Translations under genes and position numbers: made by a program | Part shown: positions 10,846-22,302 of the stretch, in pieces | Layout of the letters: each line of letters opens with the position of its first letter | How positions within the stretch are numbered: position 1 is the stretch's first letter | The notes under the pieces: generated by a model | The model's input: the letters and a program-made list of their open reading frames with translations, nothing else | Database searches by the model: none | Told to the model about the DNA's origin: nothing | Assembly: GCA_020465985.1 (NCBI GenBank) | Contig: JAANYP010004851.1 | Coordinates: forward strand, 1-64,000 | From: Centrapalus pauciflorus | Taxonomy: Eukaryota; Streptophyta; Magnoliopsida; Asterales; Asteraceae | DNA length: 64,000 nt | Reading direction: 5' to 3'

Positions 10846-12303
10846 CTAACTATCTGATCTTTCTGACTCTGAATCATCATTATCCTTGTTAGTGCTGCAT
10901 TCAGCATTTCCTGCTTCCATTAATGCAAACTCTTCAGTCTCTTCCTCCTCAGATTCTTGTTTTACCTCATCCTCTTCATCTGTCAGCCCAACCCATACCT
11001 CATCTTCTGCTAGCATCGCCGACTCACTCATTTCTGACTCATTAAAAACTTCTGATTTCAGGCAGATATGAGCATCCTCATCCAGTATGTCTTCATCCTC
11101 AGATAACTGTAGCCAATGGTCATCTTCTGCCATAAGAGCTTTTCCAGCTTCCTTTTCTTTGGATAGGAGAGCCTTTCTTGGATAGTAGTCAATGTTTTTG
11201 ACTACTGACAGTCTACATTCACGGGCAAAGTGACCTGGTTTTCCACAGTTATAACACTTCTGCTCTGATTCTTTCTTTGATGATTTATCAGATTTTTCAT
11301 ATTTTTCAGCTTTTCTGCCACTGCTCTCGCTAGATTTTTCATACTTTTCCTTCTTTTCAAATTTCCTCGAGACAGTCTTGTAGCGCATTTTGTTGTTGGT
11401 TGGCTTACGATAGAATTTCTTTTGAAATGCGTTAGTTAGCAGTGTCATCTGCTTTTTAATTTCTTCTATCTCGGAGTCTGCAGATGAATCTGATGTTTTC
11501 GATTCGGAAGAGCTACTGCTGACTACTGCCCTTTTCTCCTTTTTCAGCTTATATTTATACTTCCTTTCTGCCAGTAAAGCCAAAGGGTCAGCAGTCTCTT
11601 TCTCTACCTTCTTCTTGCTTGATAATTTCCTAAATACCACCTCTTGGTAGTTATTGAGGTTTTCAAAAATCATATGAAAGTCCATCTCTTCAATGTCCTT
11701 TGTCTGTTGGATTATCATGGCATATTTCTCCCATTCTGGGTTCCGTATGTTTAAGAACTTGACGTTGATATCCAAATTGGACTTTGTCATTCCATTTCTT
11801 TTCATCTCACTTACCAGACTAACAAACCTCAGATAAGTATTTTCCAGTAATTCTCCTTCTCGAGCTCGAAAATTCTCGAATGTCATCAGACTGTTTCTTG
11901 CTCTGTTTGTTGCAGCTCTGTCAGATCCCCTCATAAGTTTACACACCTCATCCCATATGGATTTGGCGGTCTTTATGTTTGTCAGACATGTATAGATGTC
12001 ATTGGGGATTGAGACCAGTAATAATTTCCTGGCTGTTTTATCGCCTAACTTTCTTTTCTTCTGAGCCTCAGTCAAGTTTGTAACCTCAACTGTCCTTGGT
12101 GGAATTGAGGGATTTCCAATGGGTACTCCAGGAATAGTTTCCATGAATATAGTTGGTCCTTCTGTTAAGGACTTTACCGTTTCTTCCGACAGATCATGAA
12201 AACTTACGAATTCTAAAAACCTGTCCCTCCATTGAACGTATTCTCCCCGATAGAGAATTGGGGGTTTAGTCTCTGATCCCATGGCAAGAGCGTCTTTTGA
12301 CAT
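10846..12303 (-). CDS. Element E gag, N-terminal 485 codons
   Basis: Structural Gag precursor. The open frame starts MSKDALAMGSETKPP; residues about 20-230 are the copia capsid region (YVQWRDRFLEF, AKSIWDEVCKLMRG, NSLMTFENFRAREGE, FLNIRNPEWEKYAM). A Lys/Ser-rich stretch follows, then one CCHC knuckle CYNCGKPGHFAREC at about residue 352, and a strongly acidic tail with E/D runs. The stop at 10846 is followed in the same direction by coiled-coil sequence, so the original Gag was probably longer. The open frame itself is intact. Confidence 0.9.
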   Translation of the reverse strand: MSKDALAMGSETKPPILYRGEYVQWRDRFLEFVSFHDLSEETVKSLTEGPTIFMETIPGVPIGNPSIPPRTVEVTNLTEAQKKRKLGDKTARKLLLVSIPNDIYTCLTNIKTAKSIWDEVCKLMRGSDRAATNRARNSLMTFENFRAREGELLENTYLRFVSLVSEMKRNGMTKSNLDINVKFLNIRNPEWEKYAMIIQQTKDIEEMDFHMIFENLNNYQEVVFRKLSSKKKVEKETADPLALLAERKYKYKLKKEKRAVVSSSSSESKTSDSSADSEIEEIKKQMTLLTNAFQKKFYRKPTNNKMRYKTVSRKFEKKEKYEKSSESSGRKAEKYEKSDKSSKKESEQKCYNCGKPGHFARECRLSVVKNIDYYPRKALLSKEKEAGKALMAEDDHWLQLSEDEDILDEDAHICLKSEVFNESEMSESAMLAEDEVWVGLTDEEDEVKQESEEEETEEFALMEAGNAECSTNKDNDDSESERSDS

Positions 12304-13462
12304 TGTGATTGATATTTAGGAAACTATCCAAGATCTGATGAAATTCGATTGAAATTGAAACTGTTGATCAACAGTTGAAAGTTGATCAACCTTTGAAAGA
12401 ATGATTAGTGAAACTCGATTGAATTAGATGATCAACTCGAATGATAAGTTGATCAACTCTATCAAAGAATGAGTAAAACTCGAACCAGTGTACAATCAAC
12501 TCGAATCTATAGTAAAAGAATTTGTCAGATGAATTAATCTACTCGAATCAAGTAATAATGAAACTCGAATGAGTCAGTGTGATACTTGATTGATTCTATG
12601 CAAGACTCGATTGATTCTATGCAATACTTGATTGATACTGTGTTAAACTCGATGGAATCTGTGTTAAACTCGACTGAATCTGTGTTAAACTCGAATTAGC
12701 TTTGTATGAAACTCGAATTAGCTTTGTGTGAAACTCGAATTAGCTTTGTGTGAAACTCGAATTAAGTTTTGTGTGAAACTCGAATTAAGTTTCTGTGAAA
12801 CTCGAATTAAGTTTCTGTGATACTTGAATGACTAAGTTCAACTCGAATTAAGCTTCTGTGCAACTCGATTGATACCTTGTTATTAATTTCTTGTTTGAAA
12901 TTAACTTTGGATCAACTCGAATGAAATGAGAGTCAACTCGAATGAAATTGCAAGTCAACTCGAATGAATAACAAGTCCAATTCGATTGACACTTGTTATC
13001 AACTCGATTTTTAAAATCAGTCAACTCGAATTGCACATGAACTTAGTATATTTCGAGGTTCTTAGTTTTTCAGAATATTTAAGTCTGAAACTCAAATTAA
13101 TTCGTAAAAAACATCCATTTTCAACCAAATTGAAATCGAAGGTAAGTATTCTGTTTTCAAACACTTTTTGTGATAGAATATTGTCCAAAAACAGATCTAA
13201 AAGTGACTTTTGTAATAAAACAGTGAAGAACTTTAATTTTTTCAAAATTTCATAAAAGTCACTAGATCTTTTTCTGTGTTTAATGAATCAAAACAAAATT
13301 ATATTCAATTGAATCGACTACTAATCCTTTTCCTTCAATCCAAATATCAGAATCTATAATCAACAGGATAAAAACCCTTGTTGATTATTAGGCTTTTCAA
13401 AAAGGAATATTCAAGAACACTGTTCGAAGTTTCAATTTCAGATAAAAAATTCACCCCTAGAT
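12304..13462 (-). repeat. Element E leader with tandem TCGAA repeats
   Basis: Untranslated leader. From about 12340 to 13030 it holds some 30 ACTCGA(A/T) motifs. Between 12655 and 12835 they sit in degenerate tandem units of about 24-26 bp with the core GAAACTCGAATTA. From 13040 to 13460 the sequence is AT-rich with no motif I recognise. No conserved reading frame. Confidence 0.8.
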
Positions 13463-13474
13463 GCTCTGATACCA
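13463..13474 (-). other. Element E primer binding site (Met-tRNA)
   Basis: Minus strand TGGTATCAGAGC, two bases from the LTR end. Confidence 0.95.
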
Positions 13475-13476
13475 AT

Positions 13477-13762
13477 TGTGAATTATAGTTTCTTATCAAT
13501 CAAACAACAATATCAATTAATCAAGAACAACAAACAGATATAACACTGACCGAATTCATTGATTGATCACAAAACCGATTACAGAATGGAGAATGGAAAC
13601 TGTTCTTGCACTGTAGCCCTATTTCTGAATTCCGTGCATACAATCAATATGTCAGATCTGTAATTCTATTTGAAAGTCTATTTAAATTCATTTCTACAAC
13701 TATTAACTAATTACAAAACACACCCTAGACTTTATATTACATCAACAAAATACATTCCAACA
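13477..13762 (-). repeat. Element E 5' LTR (286 bp)
   Basis: On the element strand it begins TGTTGGAATGTATTTTG and ends ATAATTCACA, directly before the PBS. A TATA-like TTTAAATA lies at 13686-13679. It is short compared with the 660-bp LTR of A and similar in size and layout to the K LTR (46735-47048). Confidence 0.85.
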
Positions 13763-14419
13763 ATTAGATCCATCAAAAGATTGAGTTCATAAAATCAAAC
13801 GAAATTCCAAATAAGGATGAGATGTTCGTTCCAAAAGATAACCATAACTGCCTTTCTCAAAACCATGCCCAAAAGATTGCCCACACCATGACAACTATGG
13901 CCACCACTCGCATTATCGCCACAAACCATATGGAAGTAACACTCCAACTTCATCACCGTTGCCCTAGTCTCATTAGCAGCCTTCCTTTCTTGTGTGAGTG
14001 CCATTAGTCATTACATGCTGCTGGTAGGCCAAAGCATGCTTACATTCCCTAACGGCCAAAGTCAAAGCCTGCAGTCGTTGTTTCTGATCCGGTATTTGGC
14101 TACGTGTGTTTCTAACGGGTATCCCCATAACTGGCTAGGAGGGTCTAGTTGCCTCTGGAGGTGCTACTCTCAACCCTTCCCCAATTGGTATCGGGACATT
14201 CTTCCTAACGGTCATCCAGGTACGTGGTGCTTGTGTCGGCAGGGGTATCACAGTCACAGGTTGCACTCGAGGATCAGGACTCGGGGTATACTCACTGGAT
14301 GCTTCTGAAGGGTCTTCCTCTTCGTCCATAGTGTTTGGTGGGTTGTTACACGGGCAACCAGTGATGTATCTCGAATCGTCGGCAGAATAAGCAGTACGGG
14401 AGGATGATGAACAAGTCAT
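13763..14419 (-). pseudogene. Element F gag N-terminal remnant
   Basis: The frame from 14419 starts MTCSSSSRTAYSADDSRY and runs 94 codons, rich in Pro, Glu and Ser, then stops at 14135. Further pieces (LTLAVRECKHALAYQQHV near 14060, then AANETRATVMKLE from 14004) continue in other frames and look like a helical Gag segment. I cannot assign a family with certainty. Its position right after LTR, PBS and leader makes gag the natural reading. It ends where element E is inserted. Confidence 0.5.
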
Positions 14420-14979
14420 TGTGCTACTATGAATAAAATATTTTCAATCACTAAGTGTATAGGGTAAAAAATGTAAGATGTGGATCCTCGAAATTTGATA
14501 TATTCACTTTTCACTACCAACAACGAATGACCAGTCAGGCTCGCAAGACGTTCGGAAGCCCAACAACCAAGCCGATACGACTATCCTACACACATCCGTT
14601 TGGTTATATCAACTCGTGAATACATTTGTGCAGATGTATTTATGTATACTTAAAGGAAACTACTTCTAATTTATAAGCATAATGTCTAAGGCATGGGGGT
14701 ATGTACTGATCAGACACACAATATGAAAAGAAATTGTTTTTGTTTCTAAATGTTTGAAGTATACAATTAATTTTATATATATTCATAATACAACACATCA
14801 TGTCTTGCACTATCATCATTGATTAAACAAAGGTGATCAAGCTTTGTTTAATCAATTTTGATGACGTCATACTTGATTTTGTTGAACTAAGAATACCTAA
14901 ATAATTAGAAAATTGTTTCGAGCAGATGGTTATAGTTTAAATTTATTAAATGAAAAACTTGGTATTCTCTATAACCTTA
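14420..14979 (-). other. Element F leader, no gene seen
   Basis: AT-rich stretch between gag and PBS. It includes a near-palindrome around 14822-14870 (TTGATTAAACAAAG...CTTTGTTTAATCAA) that could form a hairpin in the leader RNA. No coding signal. Confidence 0.5.
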
Positions 14980-14980
14980 G

Positions 14981-14992
14981 GCTCTGATACCA
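14981..14992 (-). other. Element F primer binding site (Met-tRNA)
   Basis: Minus strand TGGTATCAGAGC, five bases from the LTR end. Confidence 0.9.
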
Positions 14993-14997
14993 AAAAC

Positions 14998-17157
14998 TGT
15001 CACACCCCGCTAAAGCGGAAACGCTAGATGTTACAGTGATGTGTTCATCGCATATGATATAAAACCATACCATTCATAAAAATAGTTCAAAATATTCATT
15101 CCATACATCCAAAAGTAGGTTTGATAAATTTACCACCATAACCAACAGCATTGTTTAGAAATACTTAATTGAAATGGAAATTATTAAACACATCAATTCC
15201 ATGTACACATGCTTCAACGTGTCTACTTACGGATGATTTCCTAGAAAGCATGTATAAAAACGGGGTAAACTATCAAAATAGTTGGTGAGTTCATAGGTTT
15301 TATATGTAGCAAACATTTACAAATAAAAAGTTGCTAAAAATTGATAAATGATTGTAGCACGTGGTGAGGTTGTATACAATGTATATGAAATGAGCCAATA
15401 CTCAATCCTAAAAGAAATTTTGACTTGAATGCCACATGTGTAATCACATAAATGTTTGTATGATAAATATGCAGTCACTAGGACCTCATGAGTGGGTGGG
15501 TAGTCAACCAAATATCGATATCCATAAGTACCATCCGGTTCAACAAATTGAGTTAAATGAGTAGTGTATGTTGTGTGGACTTAAATAATGTACAATTTGT
15601 TTACTCATAACAAGACCGTATAACTGTAATTCAAATGCCTTCTGTTCCACCAAAAACAATAAATAATATAAAAAGGGGCTGTGAATACTCACATCACTTG
15701 AAGTGAAAGGGTGACGGTAGCAAGGCTTGAATCCTGAATATGTCTAACGTCCGCCTATAACACATGATAGGGATTCTATGTAAGTTGGTGTTTTTAAACC
15801 TTCACCCATAGTTTTTACTTAGTTTCTTTTATATTTTCATACCATGCCATCTTTGTTCATAAATCCATTATGTGCATAGAGTTTTTGTTTATGGATTTGG
15901 TTTTTTTATGCATGGAGTTAGAATAGATAAAATTAATTTAATAAAGTAGAATAAATTATTTATTTTTTAAAGTATTTCAAAATAAGACAAAGTTCATGAT
16001 TGCAAAGCGAAAGTAGACAAAACACAGTCTGTCTACATTTGATGACCTCACTTTGCAAGAACTTTTCATATTTTTAAAGGTCTGATTAGGTCAGAATATT
16101 CTTTCAAGTAAAACTAAAATGGTCTAAGAAGATTTTGACATATTGTACATGATTTTTGGAGATGTTTAAGTCTACTTTAAAAATTTTACAAAAACAAAAG
16201 TCTAGGTTGAGCAGATTGCACACCTTTCTTGCACGGACTGTTTGGAGGGTCAAAACTCAATGGATTTGAGTGAAACTACATCCAATTGAATGCTAACTCA
16301 TAATACTAAATTCAAAAGTAGGTGAAAGATGTAAAAAATTTAAGATAACATAAGAAAAGAAGAAAAATATTGCATCTAGTGTTCATGCAAGTTGCATGAA
16401 CACTTGTTGTTACCTAGAACTTCTACTTTTATGATTTTTGGAAGGAAGATGATGGATGAATTTCAGTAGAATTTTGAGAGGAAAATTGGGGTTTTCTTGT
16501 GAGAGAAATTAGAGAGAGAAGTAGTGGGTAAGAGAATGAAGAAAGAATGAGTGTTAGTGGGATTTTATAATAATTCCTCTTCTTTTCTTTGGCCAAAAAT
16601 CTGATTTATTTTGTTTTTTCTAAAGTTGTAATTATATCTATATAAAAGTTGGTTTCTTGTTTGTGCATAGAGTGTAAAGTTTAGGCTCATTTCCTTACTA
16701 GATAGTGACATAAGTAACCTTTTTGAAATGTGTAAGTTGTATTTATATACTTTTTATCTTTCAAATTTATATTTCTCTTATTTATTATTATTTTTGTAAA
16801 CTTTTATAAGTTTGTTGCTATATTAGTTAAAAAAGCACAATATGAATGTCATTCTCCAAATCTTTAATTATACTTGTTACTTATGTTCGCTTTAATTACT
16901 AATTGAATTCAAAATTATGTGATATTGTATTTTGAATTATTATTAGCTTGTTATGTTTATCCATTAATTATATTTTCCGGCATTGTACGAAAATTATCAG
17001 AAAAATCTTCACCAAACGCAGAATAGTAAGTAAACTATTGAGGTTTAGTAAATGTCTGAAAATTTTCATTTAAATTGAAAGCATAAATAACTAATTGAGT
17101 ATTCAAAAAGTAATTTAGTAGATATATCGTTGTCTAACCTGTAATGTTAAATTGACA
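14998..17157 (-). repeat. Element F 5' LTR (2160 bp)
   Basis: Bounded by TGTCACACCCCGC at 14998 and AAATTGACA at 17157 on the plus strand, that is TG...CA ends. On the element strand a TATA-like TTATAAAATCCC lies around 16570-16560, followed by a pyrimidine-rich CTCTCTCTAATTTC stretch typical of a plant transcript start. The right boundary is inferred from where integrase of element G resumes. Confidence 0.75.
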
Positions 17158-18365
17158 GTTGTCACATTATGGATGAAGGACACAAATCGATATATGTCGT
17201 TCTCCCCGGATTCGATAAGATGTATCATGACCTCAAGAAGCTATATTGGTGGCCTAACATGAAGGCTGACATTGCCACATATGTCAGCAACTGATTAAAA
17301 TGCACCAACGTTAAGGCAGAACATCAAAAACCATCTGGGTTATTGCAGCAACCAGAGATTCCCCAATGGAAGTGGGAACGGATTACCATGGACTTCATAA
17401 CGAAACTTCCCATGACATCAAGTGGGTACGATTCCATTTTGGGTAATAGTCGACTGCGTAACAAAATGTGCGCACTTTCTACAGATTATAGAGACCGAAA
17501 AGATGAATAAGTTGGCTCAAGTCTACCTCAAGGAAGTCGTCCCTAGACACGGAGTATGTGTCTCAATCATTTCGGATGGAGATAGGAGATTTACATCCAA
17601 ATTTTGGCAGTCATTACAGCAAGCTTTGGGTACAAACTTGGACATGAGCACAACATATCACCCTCAGACCGATGGTCAAAGCGAAAGGATGATTCAAACC
17701 CTAGAAGATATGTGAAGAGCTTGTGTAATTGATTTCAAGAAGAGTTGGGATACTCATTTACCTTTAGTGGAGTTCTTGTACAACAACAGCCATCACACGA
17801 GTCTCAAGGCTGCTCCATTTGAAGCACTGTATGGATGGAAGTGTCGATCGCCTCTCTGCTAGGCCGAAGTTGGGGATAGTCAAGTCACGGGCCCAGAGAT
17901 TATACTTGAGACTACCGAGAAGATAGTACAAATACAAAATTGGTTAAAAGCAGCTCAAATGTCGTCAGAAGAGCTATGCAGATGTGAGGAGAAAGTCTCT
18001 GGATTTTTAAGTAGGAGAAAGAGTATTGCTGAAAGTCTCGACATGGAAGGGCGTGGTAAGATTTTGAAACGAGGAAAGCTAAACCCTCGTTTCATTGAGC
18101 CTCAAGAAGTGTTTGTCAGATGAAACACTTGTTATTCCTTTGGAAGAGATTTAGCTTGATGATAAACTTTGTTTTGTCGAAGAGCCAGTAGAGATCATGG
18201 ATCGTGAGGTGAAAAGATTGAAGCGCAGCCACATTCCCATTGTCAAAGTCAGGTGGAATTCAAGACGTGGTCCAGAATTCACCTGGGAACGCGAAGAGCA
18301 TATCAAGCAGAAGTACCCTCACCTCTTCTTAAGTAACAAGACCCCCGAGGAAACCACATAAAATT
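17158..18365 (+). pseudogene. Element G integrase and chromodomain-like tail
   Basis: Degenerate copy of the pol end. It starts in the HHCC zinc region (MDEGH...DKMYHDLKKLYWWPNMKADIATYVS, 17170-17290), goes on through ITMDFITKLP, WVIVDCVTKCAHF, the TSKFWQSLQ core and DGQSERMIQTLEDM (17422-17715), and ends with a chromodomain-like block IPIVKVRW and GPEFTWEREEHIKQKYPHLF near 18230-18330. Stops occur at 17294, 17715, 17860 and later, with several frame changes. A chromodomain can direct integration to heterochromatin. Confidence 0.88.
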
Positions 18366-18384
18366 TCGGGACGAAATTCCCATA

Positions 18385-18395
18385 ACAGGGGAGAC
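18385..18395 (+). other. Element G polypurine tract
   Basis: ACAGGGGAGAC directly before the 3' LTR, preceded by the palindrome-like TTTCGGGACGAAATTCCC that element I also has. Confidence 0.85.
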
Positions 18396-20789
18396 CGTAA
18401 CAATCGGCACAAATCAGGTTAGAATTTATAACGAAATCAATAGTCATTAGTGTTAATCAAAGTGATTAACAACTTTATAAAGAAATTCCTTACAATCAGA
18501 ATCAATTTCATCGGTGTGATCCGATGAAACGTCAAAGTAATTAATCTGATACACTTACGACATAATAGATTAAATCAACTAAGTGCATGATTTAATTAAG
18601 ATTAGTGTCATTAATTATGCATTAACAACATCTCATAACTCTAATTATGCAAGACAAAAACAATTCATTAATCTAGTGTATTTATAAGTATTTATGAAAT
18701 TACATAAAAAGAAAAATATAAGAATACCTTTTAAATACTCTTATACAAAAAAAAAATTAAAATACCTTCATAATTGCAACCCTAAAACCGGCCACACATA
18801 GTACACATAGCCATTGGCTTTCCTTTTTTATTTGAAATCCCTTGCACAATCTAATCAAACTTTTTTCACCTTAACCTTTCAAGATCACTTAAATCTCACT
18901 CAACCTCCATCTCTTTTTCATCATTTCATCAACTTTATTCATGTATAAATAGAGAGGAATTCTAACCTTCATTTCACACTTTCATCTAGCAAAAGTTCCT
19001 TCTCTTTTCTCTCCTCTAACAACCGGCCCCTTAAGCCACACACACAACCAAAATTTTCTTGCGTTGTTCTTCAATATTCAAGTGTTCTTTTGTGCAACAA
19101 AGTTCAAGATCAAATCTATAACTCACTTGCATACTTTTATTACATCAAAGTAAGTAAATACTGCCCTATTACTTATTTACTTAACTAATTATAAGTCTTA
19201 CATAATATATATAATCACCAACAACAACAAGTTTCAGTTAAAGTCAAGTTCATAATCAACTAGTTTTGTGTTAAAGTTTGTTTCTTCAAATATGTTTTTA
19301 AATATATGAACACATAATGTAAGCATCAATATAATGAAAACAAGGTGTATATATGTGTTTCACAACCTTTTATACATGTGGTTTTTGAATAAATAACAAG
19401 AATCACAAGTTGTTGCAAGGTTGTGAAATTCGGATTTGTCGGCAGAAATATTACACCGACTTTGAAAAATCATTACTAATTCAAAACTTAACAAAATGAG
19501 TTGAATCTTGTTCCGGATTTTAGATCTATGTCTTAACTAATGATCTGGAGGTTTTCATAATTTAACTCAGAGTTTTGAACCTCAAATACTGTTTGGAAAC
19601 CGAAAAGTCTAACAGCTCAGTTATGGCCAACATATGGTTTTTAACGAGTCTTTTTCAAAACCTAAACGCCTCGAAAAATGACCGTTTTTATCTTTAAAAA
19701 TTCCATGTATATAGTAGTGTTATGATTTCAAATATAAAAACCCAAATTGTTTTGGAGCTTTGTCAAAAACAGCCACAAATTTTGCCGAAAAACCTCGATA
19801 AAACCGGGATAATCCTTATAAATCAACTTTATCTTTAAAATGGGTTTTTATATATGGACTTCTTATGTTGGGTAATTTAAAACTTAAAAACTATCATGCA
19901 TACACATTATCATTTATAGAAATTATTAAGTCCCTCATATCATTTAGGACTTGATTAAATACGTCAAGCTTCATTTGAAGTCAACAACGCGATCTTCTTT
20001 TTTACGCTCGCTTTTGCCATCACTTTTACGGTGAGCTTTCATAGCCCCTAATTTACTTACTCGTATACTTTGGGGTGAGAATACATGCTCAACTTTTTAT
20101 TTTATATGGACACAAGTACTTGAATCATTTTAGATATTACATAAGATTGTTACTTCACCACCGTCCTCAATCATGAACCGTTAATTACTACGTAAACGTG
20201 AATGTTGTGGATAGATCTATTTGGGTTGACGCCCACATCCGGGTTGATCGCACCAATTGTAAACAAATGCATAATTATTTGACAATTTTTGGTATTATCA
20301 TGTTGAATACCACATAAGGCACATAAAAGTTAAGTTTCGGAATCATGAGGTTTATGGTAATACTTAATCTATATGATTCGCTTTTGTTTACAACTCAATG
20401 AAATCTTGTATTTTCTATACAATGTCTTACTTAACGAGTAAACCTCTGAACTCACCAACTAAATGTAGACTTATTTATCATATTTTTCTCAGGACCATAA
20501 TCGTTAAGACGCTAAGGTATCATTTTCATGGCACATTTACAAGATTATCAAGTTTTCGGAGTCCTCGGGCATTTCTAACGTTGCGGAGATTACCTTTCAT
20601 AACTTAAACTCTTTTCCATGTATTTTAATCACCGCACTAATGACTCTGTATTTTATGATGCTTGTAAAACAATCTTTATATTTTTTTATGCATTTCAATA
20701 ACGTCACATTTAGAGGTCGTTCATTGTGATTATGACTTTGTTTACGCGACATCACGCCTCGTTGCCAAGCGGGGTATCGGGGTATGACA
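18396..20789 (+). repeat. Element G 3' LTR (2394 bp)
   Basis: Starts CGTAACAATCGGCAC (first base T to C compared with the I LTR, TGTAACATCCGGCAC) and ends GGGGTATGACA. TATAAATA at 18944-18951 gives the promoter. A consensus donor GTAAGT at 19150 and an acceptor TTTTTCTCAG ending at 20492 could bound a leader intron. This is the only full-length LTR of the family in the window. Confidence 0.85.
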
Positions 20790-21826
20790 GTACAAGCTTA
20801 AGGTTACTCAGCAGATCCTTACAACCTGTCATGTCGCCAGAACAAAAACTATCCAAGTACCAAACCTGGTTTGGTTGCTTATCCTGCAGAGAAACATAGA
20901 AACATTAGTTCATAGGGGAACCAATCACAGGGATGAGTTCTACTCCCTCATCAACATTTGTTGATAGTAGTATTGGATTTTGCAATGTCAATAGGCCTTA
21001 TGCCCACAACTTCAGGACAATCTTTAGCCATGTGAGTTTTCCTTCCACACCTATAACATTTTTTCTTTATACGCCTTCGAAATAAGAACTTTCAGAAACA
21101 AATTCTGAATTTTCTATATTGGTCTTTACAACAGATTTCACAACAGGCTGACTTGTTATATAAAGACCAGCAGATTATGTGAAAGATAAATCCCTGTCAG
21201 ATGTATGTTGTTTTCTTTTTAAAAACTTATTTTCAAAGAATTTAGCGTTAAATGGTGGTATAAGTTTCTTACCATCAGCCTTGACTTCAGAACCTGTCTT
21301 ATTAACAGGTTTAGTAGTTTTCACGACAGGTTTAATTTTTCACCGGGCTGTACATATGGAGCAGCTGAGCACATAGTAGTGTAGTATGGTGCAGAACGCA
21401 TTTTATCACCAGAACTCCACAGTTTCACTCATGAATTGTCAGTGTTTGGAGGACTGACAAACCTATTTGTTGAAACCTCTTTTCCATTTACATTCTGTAT
21501 AAATGTAATTGGAAGTTCACCAAGGATGGACAATTCTGTTTCAAGATTGTTAATTTCAGTAATAGAATTTAAGCAAGATCTGCTCATTTGTGCATTGGTT
21601 TACTCTATTAGCGAAATAGTACCAAGACACAACAATCTTTTGGAGTTTAGCATGCTTTTAATCTGACTCTCTTTTCTCTTCTAATAAAATTGTGTGGATG
21701 TGTTTTACCTCATCAAGCTTAGTTTTCAACTTATGAAAAGTGTCAAGTTCATTAGTTTTGAGTTCAAGATCAATTTTTAATTTTGAAATTTGAGAGTTTA
21801 AAGCATCTTGCTTTTCAACAGCAGTT
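20790..21826 (-). pseudogene. Element M: copia gag end and protease start
   Basis: Minus-strand remnant. A coiled coil (AVEKQDALNSQISKLKID and following) lies around 21826-21670, a CCHC knuckle CYRCGRKTHMAKDC near 21060-21010, and Gag ends SPMN-stop near 20915. Next comes TTTCTCTGCAG and then protease (VWYLDSFCSGDMTGCKDLL, 20870-20800) with the catalytic DSG changed to DSF. Element G then interrupts it at 20789. Same layout as the A/B/D family but a different sequence, so a separate Sirevirus-like family. Confidence 0.75.
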
Positions 21827-22302
21827 GTGAAGACCCGTCCTTACGAAGGAGCCTTAACGACTATCTATTACATAACCACAATACATAATCCTGCATCTAC
21901 CCAAACCACCACCATAATTGTCTTTAATCAATAGCAAAAGCAGATTAGTAGTGGTCTAGTGACTTCAAATTCGGGCTTGCAGTACTATAAAAAAGATTCA
22001 AGAACTTTGTCTTTTCCTATAAAAAAGATTCAAGAACAACTATAAGCGTTGGACTTAGTGAGATTATGGATTTAACGGTTAACATGCAATGACAATTAAA
22101 GACGAGACTTCACTTTTGACTTTAGGCGTTTGACTTTAAGCGCGACTTAAGCTAGGCTGCCGTTATCAGCCAGACATTTTGAGACATCGGAGTTAAGGTA
22201 GGATGATCTCTATTCCCATGCACACGCTTTTATATGTGGGAATCAGCCACGATTACCGGGCTAGCTACCAGTAGGGCAACGTGGGCGGACATCAGAGTAG
22301 AC
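21827..22302. other. Unassigned segment N, possible LTR start
   Basis: Starts TGTGAAGACCCGTCC right after the coiled coil of element M is broken off, and ends where the B LTR begins. A TG start next to a break suggests the first part of an unrelated LTR, but there is no second copy, PBS or PPT. No coding signal seen. Confidence 0.35.

Larger units (their letters stand above)
6135..13762 (-). mobile_element. Element E: Sirevirus-like Ty1/copia retrotransposon
   Basis: Reading right to left: 5' LTR (13762-13477), PBS, leader, gag, coiled-coil Gag extension, protease, integrase, RT, RNase H and several PPT-like tracts. Its own 3' LTR (beginning TGTTGGAATG) is absent at the expected place; the LTR of element A starts there instead, and both LTRs start TGTTGG. 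The 5-bp flank on the right is attag (13763-13767); its partner cannot be checked. The pol is damaged throughout. Confidence 0.88.
13763..17157 (-). mobile_element. Element F: long-LTR retrotransposon, probably Ty3/gypsy, 5' part
   Basis: Reading right to left: a 2160-bp LTR (17157-14998), Met-type PBS (14992-14981), leader and the start of a gag-like frame. The rest is cut off by element E at 13762. On the other side it interrupts element G, whose integrase resumes at 17158. LTR length and the Pro/Ser-rich Gag start suggest a gypsy chromovirus, but no pol is present to prove it. Confidence 0.7.
17158..20789 (+). mobile_element. Element G: Ty3/gypsy retrotransposon, 3' part
   Basis: Holds integrase to chromodomain-like pol end, PPT and 3' LTR. 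The 5' part would lie beyond F, E and A. It is the same family as element I (28794-36673): integrase and LTR align. Gypsy order (integrase after RT, chromodomain-like tail) fits a chromovirus. The five bases after the LTR are gtaca. Confidence 0.85.
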
